Part shown: one piece after another, positions 60,234 through 64,000 of the stretch
How positions within the stretch are numbered: the first letter of the stretch is position 1
How the letters are laid out: every line of letters begins with the position of its first letter
Assembly (NCBI GenBank): GCA_949592205.1
Contig: CATIUR010000005.1
Span: 137,599,277 to 137,663,276, forward strand
Length of the DNA: 64,000 bases
Origin: Helichrysum umbraculigerum
Taxonomy: Eukaryota > Streptophyta > Magnoliopsida > Asterales > Asteraceae
Reading direction: 5' to 3'
The notes under the pieces: model-generated
The model's input: only the letters and a program-made list of their open reading frames with translations
Databases searched by the model: none
Told to the model about the DNA's origin: nothing
Translations under genes and position numbers: made by a program

Positions 60234-60241
60234 TCTAGTTC

Positions 60242-60792
60242 CATTAATTGTTTACTTGTTGGTAAAGATATGCTCATCATCAATATTGAATATCTATAAG
60301 TTTGAAGTATATTCCTATCTTTCTATGCAAATAAAAAAATTGGGTTTAGTAATGGTCGATGATTCCTACACTATATGTTTTCATCATACATCTTTAAATA
60401 TGTTTTACATTATTATACAATATAACAACTTAAAACATGTTTAGTGGTGTACAAATAAAAAAAATCCAAAAATTCGTTGGGTTAGTCTAAACAATCCAGA
60501 GGAAGCGTTTCTCGTCTGCACGAGCTTGAACTTGACTGCGAACATCAAACAAACGTTAGAAGAGGATCCCGGGCTGAAGTTCAAAAGCTTATTGGGTGGT
60601 GATTCCCAAATGATACCCACATTATGTTTAAGGTAGACACGGTTTGTATGCCACAAAGCCAGAAACCTCATTTGTATCAAGGTTGGAAAGAGTAAGTGTG
60701 ACATGGTAATTGTTACGGAGATCAACGAGAATATAGTAAACTAGAGACAAGTCAATCCTTGTACAAATGAGGGGGTGAGTCCCTTTTATAAC
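60242..60792. other. Intergenic tract with a possible coding relic
   Basis: A plus-strand stretch near 60478-60630 reads as protein-like sequence (EEAFLVCTSLNLTANIKQ, then EEDPGLKFKSLLGGD) before a stop. It may be a decayed gene or captured fragment, but I do not recognise it. The minus-strand 94-codon ORF over the same bases looks like its shadow. Confidence 0.3.
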
Positions 60793-60800
60793 ATTCAAAG

Positions 60801-61327
60801 TAGGGGTGTCAAAAAAACCCGAACCCGAATAGATAACCCGACCCGACTCAACCCGAATTCGAAGCTTATTTGGCCACCCGAACCCGAATAACCCTAACCC
60901 GAATAACCCGCATCTTATTTAAGTCGGGTTTCGGATAAAAAATTTTCAATTCGGGTAACCCGAATAACCCGAATAACCTAATAAATTATTTAATTTACAA
61001 ATATAACTATATATATAAGTTATTTATGGTTTATCCATATATAATATACATATATAAGTTACTCATGATGATTTATATAAATTATTAGTGTCATTTTGTA
61101 AGTTCAAGTTTTATTCAAAATACGAAAATTTGAAATATCATCTTATTCGAGTTTAAATGAATAACCCGAACCCAACCCGAAATCGAATAACCCGAACCCG
61201 AATAACCCGACCTTATTTGAATTGAGTTTCGGGTTAGATTATAAACTTGAAAAACCGAATAACCCGACCCGAATAACCCGACCCGAATAACCCGAAACCC
61301 GAATAACCCGACCCGTTGACACCCCGA
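60801..61327. mobile_element. hAT-like element rich in AACCCGAATAACCCG repeats
   Basis: It starts TAGGGGTGTCAAA and ends TTGACACCCCGA, giving inverted ends. The flanks are ATTCAAAG (60793-60800 and 61328-61335), an exact 8-bp duplication. The interior near both ends holds many short AACCCGAATAACCCG-type repeats. It is 527 bp and non-coding. Confidence 0.8.
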
Positions 61328-61579
61328 ATTCAAAGGCCCATTGGATAATATACAGTACAATTTTTCGATCCGTAGGCTCGAGACATATATACGTCATTAT
61401 AAAGTAACCAAAGTAAAGTAACGAGAACAATTTTATGAACAATAGACTCACTTAAATAGATGTAAACAGTGGCGGATCTAGAACATAATCTCACACGGTT
61501 CATTATTACCTTGACTCTATTATGTGGTTGTGGTGACAAAAAAGATATGCATAATATAAACGGGTCGGATCGTAAAAAC

Positions 61580-61689
61580 GAAGCGTAAAACATAGTTTCG
61601 TTAATACTATCACAAAAATATGAGTAAATTATTTGAAGCGTAAAACATAGTTTCGTTAATACTATCACAAAAATATGAGTAAATTATTT
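61580..61689. repeat. 55-bp tandem duplication
   Basis: Two adjacent 55-bp copies (61580-61634 and 61635-61689), identical by eye. Each copy includes the first 13 bases of the adjoining foldback MITE, so the duplication happened after that MITE inserted. Confidence 0.9.
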
Positions 61690-62205
61690 AAATAGTCCTT
61701 GTGGTTTCGAGAATTCTCCACCGATCTCAAAAAGGTATTTAAATAGTCAAATATCTGAAAGTTTTGTTCACCGGTAGTCCTTAAGTATGATAAACAAATT
61801 ACTCCCTCCATCTCAAAATAATTGTCACCCAACAAAAAAAAAACGCACTTAATAAAAACATAATCATTACTGCTTTCTCTTTCTTACTTTTTGCAGAATA
61901 ACAGTTTTACCCTAAACAATTAATTACTGCTTCTTTAAAAATTTGTAATAATAATTTCAATTAAGAGTATTATGGTAATCATTATCAAAATTCTCAATCT
62001 ATTTTTGGAAGTGGACAATTATTTGGGACGTTCGTAAAAGGAAATTGACTATAATTTTGGGATGGATGGAGTATTTAAATAGCCTATTTTTGGACTACCC
62101 GTGAACAAAACTTTCAAATATTCGACTATTTAAACACTTTTTCAAAAGTTGAGATGATCGGCGAAGAAATCTCAAAATTAGAGGGATGATTTAAGTAATT
62201 TACTC
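61677..62205. mobile_element. Mutator-like foldback MITE, nested
   Basis: It has ends GAGTAAATTATTTAAATAGT and, on the other strand, GAGTAAATTACTTAAATCAT, with arms continuing through TTGAAAGTTTTGTTCAC. The flanks are CAAAAATAT (61668-61676 and 62206-62214), an exact 9-bp duplication. It hosts the Stowaway MITE at 61802-62071. Confidence 0.82.
61802..62071. mobile_element. Stowaway-like MITE, innermost
   Basis: It has ends CTCCCTCCATCTCAAAATAA and, on the other strand, CTCCATCCATCCCAAAATTA. It is flanked by TA and non-coding. Confidence 0.82.
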
Positions 62206-62567
62206 CAAAAATATTCATCTACTAAAATTGCGAAAGAATGAGCTAATTAAGAGAGATTGAGCAAAGAGATGAGAGTTAGAGGAGCCATCTATGAGAGAGA
62301 GAGAGAGAAAAGAGCTGCACGTTTACGTTTTTGTCCATACATAAATTTTTTAATTTATTAGATTAAATAGATGTGGGATGAAATATGGGCCAAATAAAAT
62401 GTTAAAGTTGGGCTACTAATGGATCAAAGTATGAAGGTAGGACCGGTAGGTCATCTATTATCATGGTTCATTTGATAAAATATCTAATCCTCTCTAAATA
62501 ATTTTTGTATCCAAAGTAGGTCACTTGACCCATGTCATAACCTAGTAAATCCGCCTCTGGATGTAAA

Positions 62568-64000
62568 GTACACCTAAAAATGTACTAGTAGTAAGTGTCA
62601 AGTTCGCTATTATGAGAAAGAAACTATATCAACAAATAAATACATCATGCGTATTTTTAAATTCATAACCCAAATAACCTTGAAAATCTTGACATGATTT
62701 TTGAGCTAAATTGTATTTCTTCCTCTCATGATCTCACAAAATGCAAAAATTGCCACGATTCATCAATGTGCGTAACCCTTCAGGTCGCATACTCAAAAAA
62801 GTGCACTAGTCGAAACTTGAAAACTACATTTGCGTAGGGACATTCCCCCTCCACATTAATGTATATCAGTACATACTACGAAGTGGCAGTTATACAGATG
62901 ATTCACAAAGGATGTTTAGTTTGAACAATACTTGCGAAAACGATTAGATATGTGATTTTTTTTTATCTTCTCATGATATTGGTGAATTAAAAGAATTTAT
63001 GTTTTGAACAATTTCAAAAGGATGTCATGTAAGACGTGGTTACGGGTTACCCCATACTATTAGTTATGCCGGTCAATCTCAATCTGAAAAGGTATAAGTG
63101 GGTTGATTGGGTTGATTAAGTGTAACTTACGGGTTTGTAAGTTTGTGTAAGAATCATGTGAACAGGTCCAAAGGGGTCATCTTCACAATTCTGGAAAACT
63201 ATCAGCGGGTCGAACGGGTCTACACATGGGTTCACAATCAACCTCGTTTGAATATTCTAAAAAGTATTTGTAGGCGGTGGTGCGGTGGTTTACTTATTTT
63301 TTTTTTACGGAGAAGATGATATAAAAGAGAAGAAGTGAAGGTGTTGTGTAGATTATTATTATAGGGATATGTATATTAAATTATTAATGGTCCTACGGTG
63401 GTACACATATGCATGTTTCTTTCGTTTCTTTTGTGTATAAACCTTTAATTTTTAAATTATATAAAGTTGGAAAATAGATGTCAGGTGGGAAAAATATTAT
63501 ATTACTCTAAATAAAAAACGAAGCTAACTAGCAAGGTAAAGTACATCATAATTATTAACTCGTGACTCGACTTGTAATTCAGAATCTCGATTTTTTAATT
63601 CATGACTCGATTGGACTCGTAATAGTAACTATTTTACATTAGATACATATATTATATGTATATATATGTATATATATATATATAGTATATATATATTATT
63701 GTTTGATTTTTAATAAATGTAAAACACGTTGATAGTCGATAGTTAAAGTCGTTAACTGACATTCAATACAAAAACTTAATTCAAAATAAATTATAGTCAT
63801 TTACTTTTTTTAGTTTGTCCTTTAATTCTTTTATTACATTATGATATAAGTTTGTATGAGCATCTGACTCGTAAGAGTCGCACAAAAATCCTAAAAGTGA
63901 CACAAGATTTGGAAGAGTAAATAAACGATTCGTAAGAGTTAAAGTCAATTAAGAGTCGTGATTCGAGTGGCCTCGTTTTAAATTTTTTGACTCGACTCCT
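62568..64000. other. Intergenic tract to the window end
   Basis: No gene was recognised. From about 63560 to the end there are scattered GACTCG/CGAGTC-type repeats (GACTCGACTTGTAATTC, GATTCGAGTGGCCTCG), typical of a further non-autonomous DNA element that continues past the window. A (TA)n-rich patch lies at about 63650-63700. Confidence 0.45.

Larger units (their letters stand above)
61467..62559. mobile_element. hAT-like element (GGCGGATC family) with nested insertions
   Basis: It starts CAGTGGCGGATCT and ends AATCCGCCTCTG. The flanks are GATGTAAA (61459-61466 and 62560-62567), an exact 8-bp duplication. The ends resemble the smaller element at 16709-16988. A foldback MITE and, within that, a Stowaway MITE are inserted inside it. 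Confidence 0.8.

Overview
This is nuclear DNA from a flowering plant, most likely a eudicot. The genes have GT-AG introns, the protein-coding genes read as plant housekeeping genes, and most of the rest is plant-type transposable elements. The species cannot be fixed from the sequence. All exon boundaries were read by eye from splice sites, reading-frame phase and family resemblance; nothing was aligned by computer.

Host genes. Four multi-exon genes keep an open frame across every proposed splice: ribosomal protein uL18/RPL5 (7605-10097, +, 303 aa), the GPN-loop GTPase GPN3 (10877-13692, -, 268 aa, convergent with RPL5), a PRUNE-like DHH/DHHA2 phosphoesterase (50007-54650, -, 480 aa) and an RNS2-type ribonuclease T2 (55685-58781, -, 265 aa). 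The last two lie in tandem on the minus strand. A broken genomic copy of the 3' end of the PRUNE-like gene sits near 17.15-17.70 kb.

Retroelements. From left to right: a 3.1-kb non-autonomous element with a TGGCGCC primer site (1569-4669, TSD GCTTG); a tandem LTR-internal-LTR-internal-LTR array of a non-coding element (18427-33856, TSD CAAAC); a Tekay-type Ty3/gypsy chromovirus with an intact 1469-aa gag-pol and an extra upstream ORF (36183-44303, TSD GTGTT), whose 5' LTR is replaced by a palindrome of the LTR end; and a related solo LTR (45112-47775, TSD TGGAG). The solo LTR interrupts the SANT/Myb ORF of a PIF/Harbinger-type DNA element (44344-49122). The non-coding tandem element shares LTR ends, primer site and the block before the polypurine tract with the Tekay element, so it may be mobilised by Tekay-type proteins.

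DNA elements. MITEs and foldback elements fill much of the intergenic space, often nested. Many were delimited by target-site duplications: TA for Stowaway-like, TTA/TAA for Harbinger-like, 8 bp for hAT-like and 9 bp for Mutator-like. The clearest nest is hAT-like > foldback > Stowaway at 61467-62559. One 1.56-kb element is flanked on both sides by long (TA)n tracts.

Most unusual signals: the U5/U5 ends of the Tekay insertion; short GC-rich motif arrays at matching positions in two related LTRs but built from unrelated motifs, plus a third in the tandem element; covarying mini-hairpins in the small LTR element; and a 4-nt micro-exon inside the catalytic motif of the RNase T2 gene.
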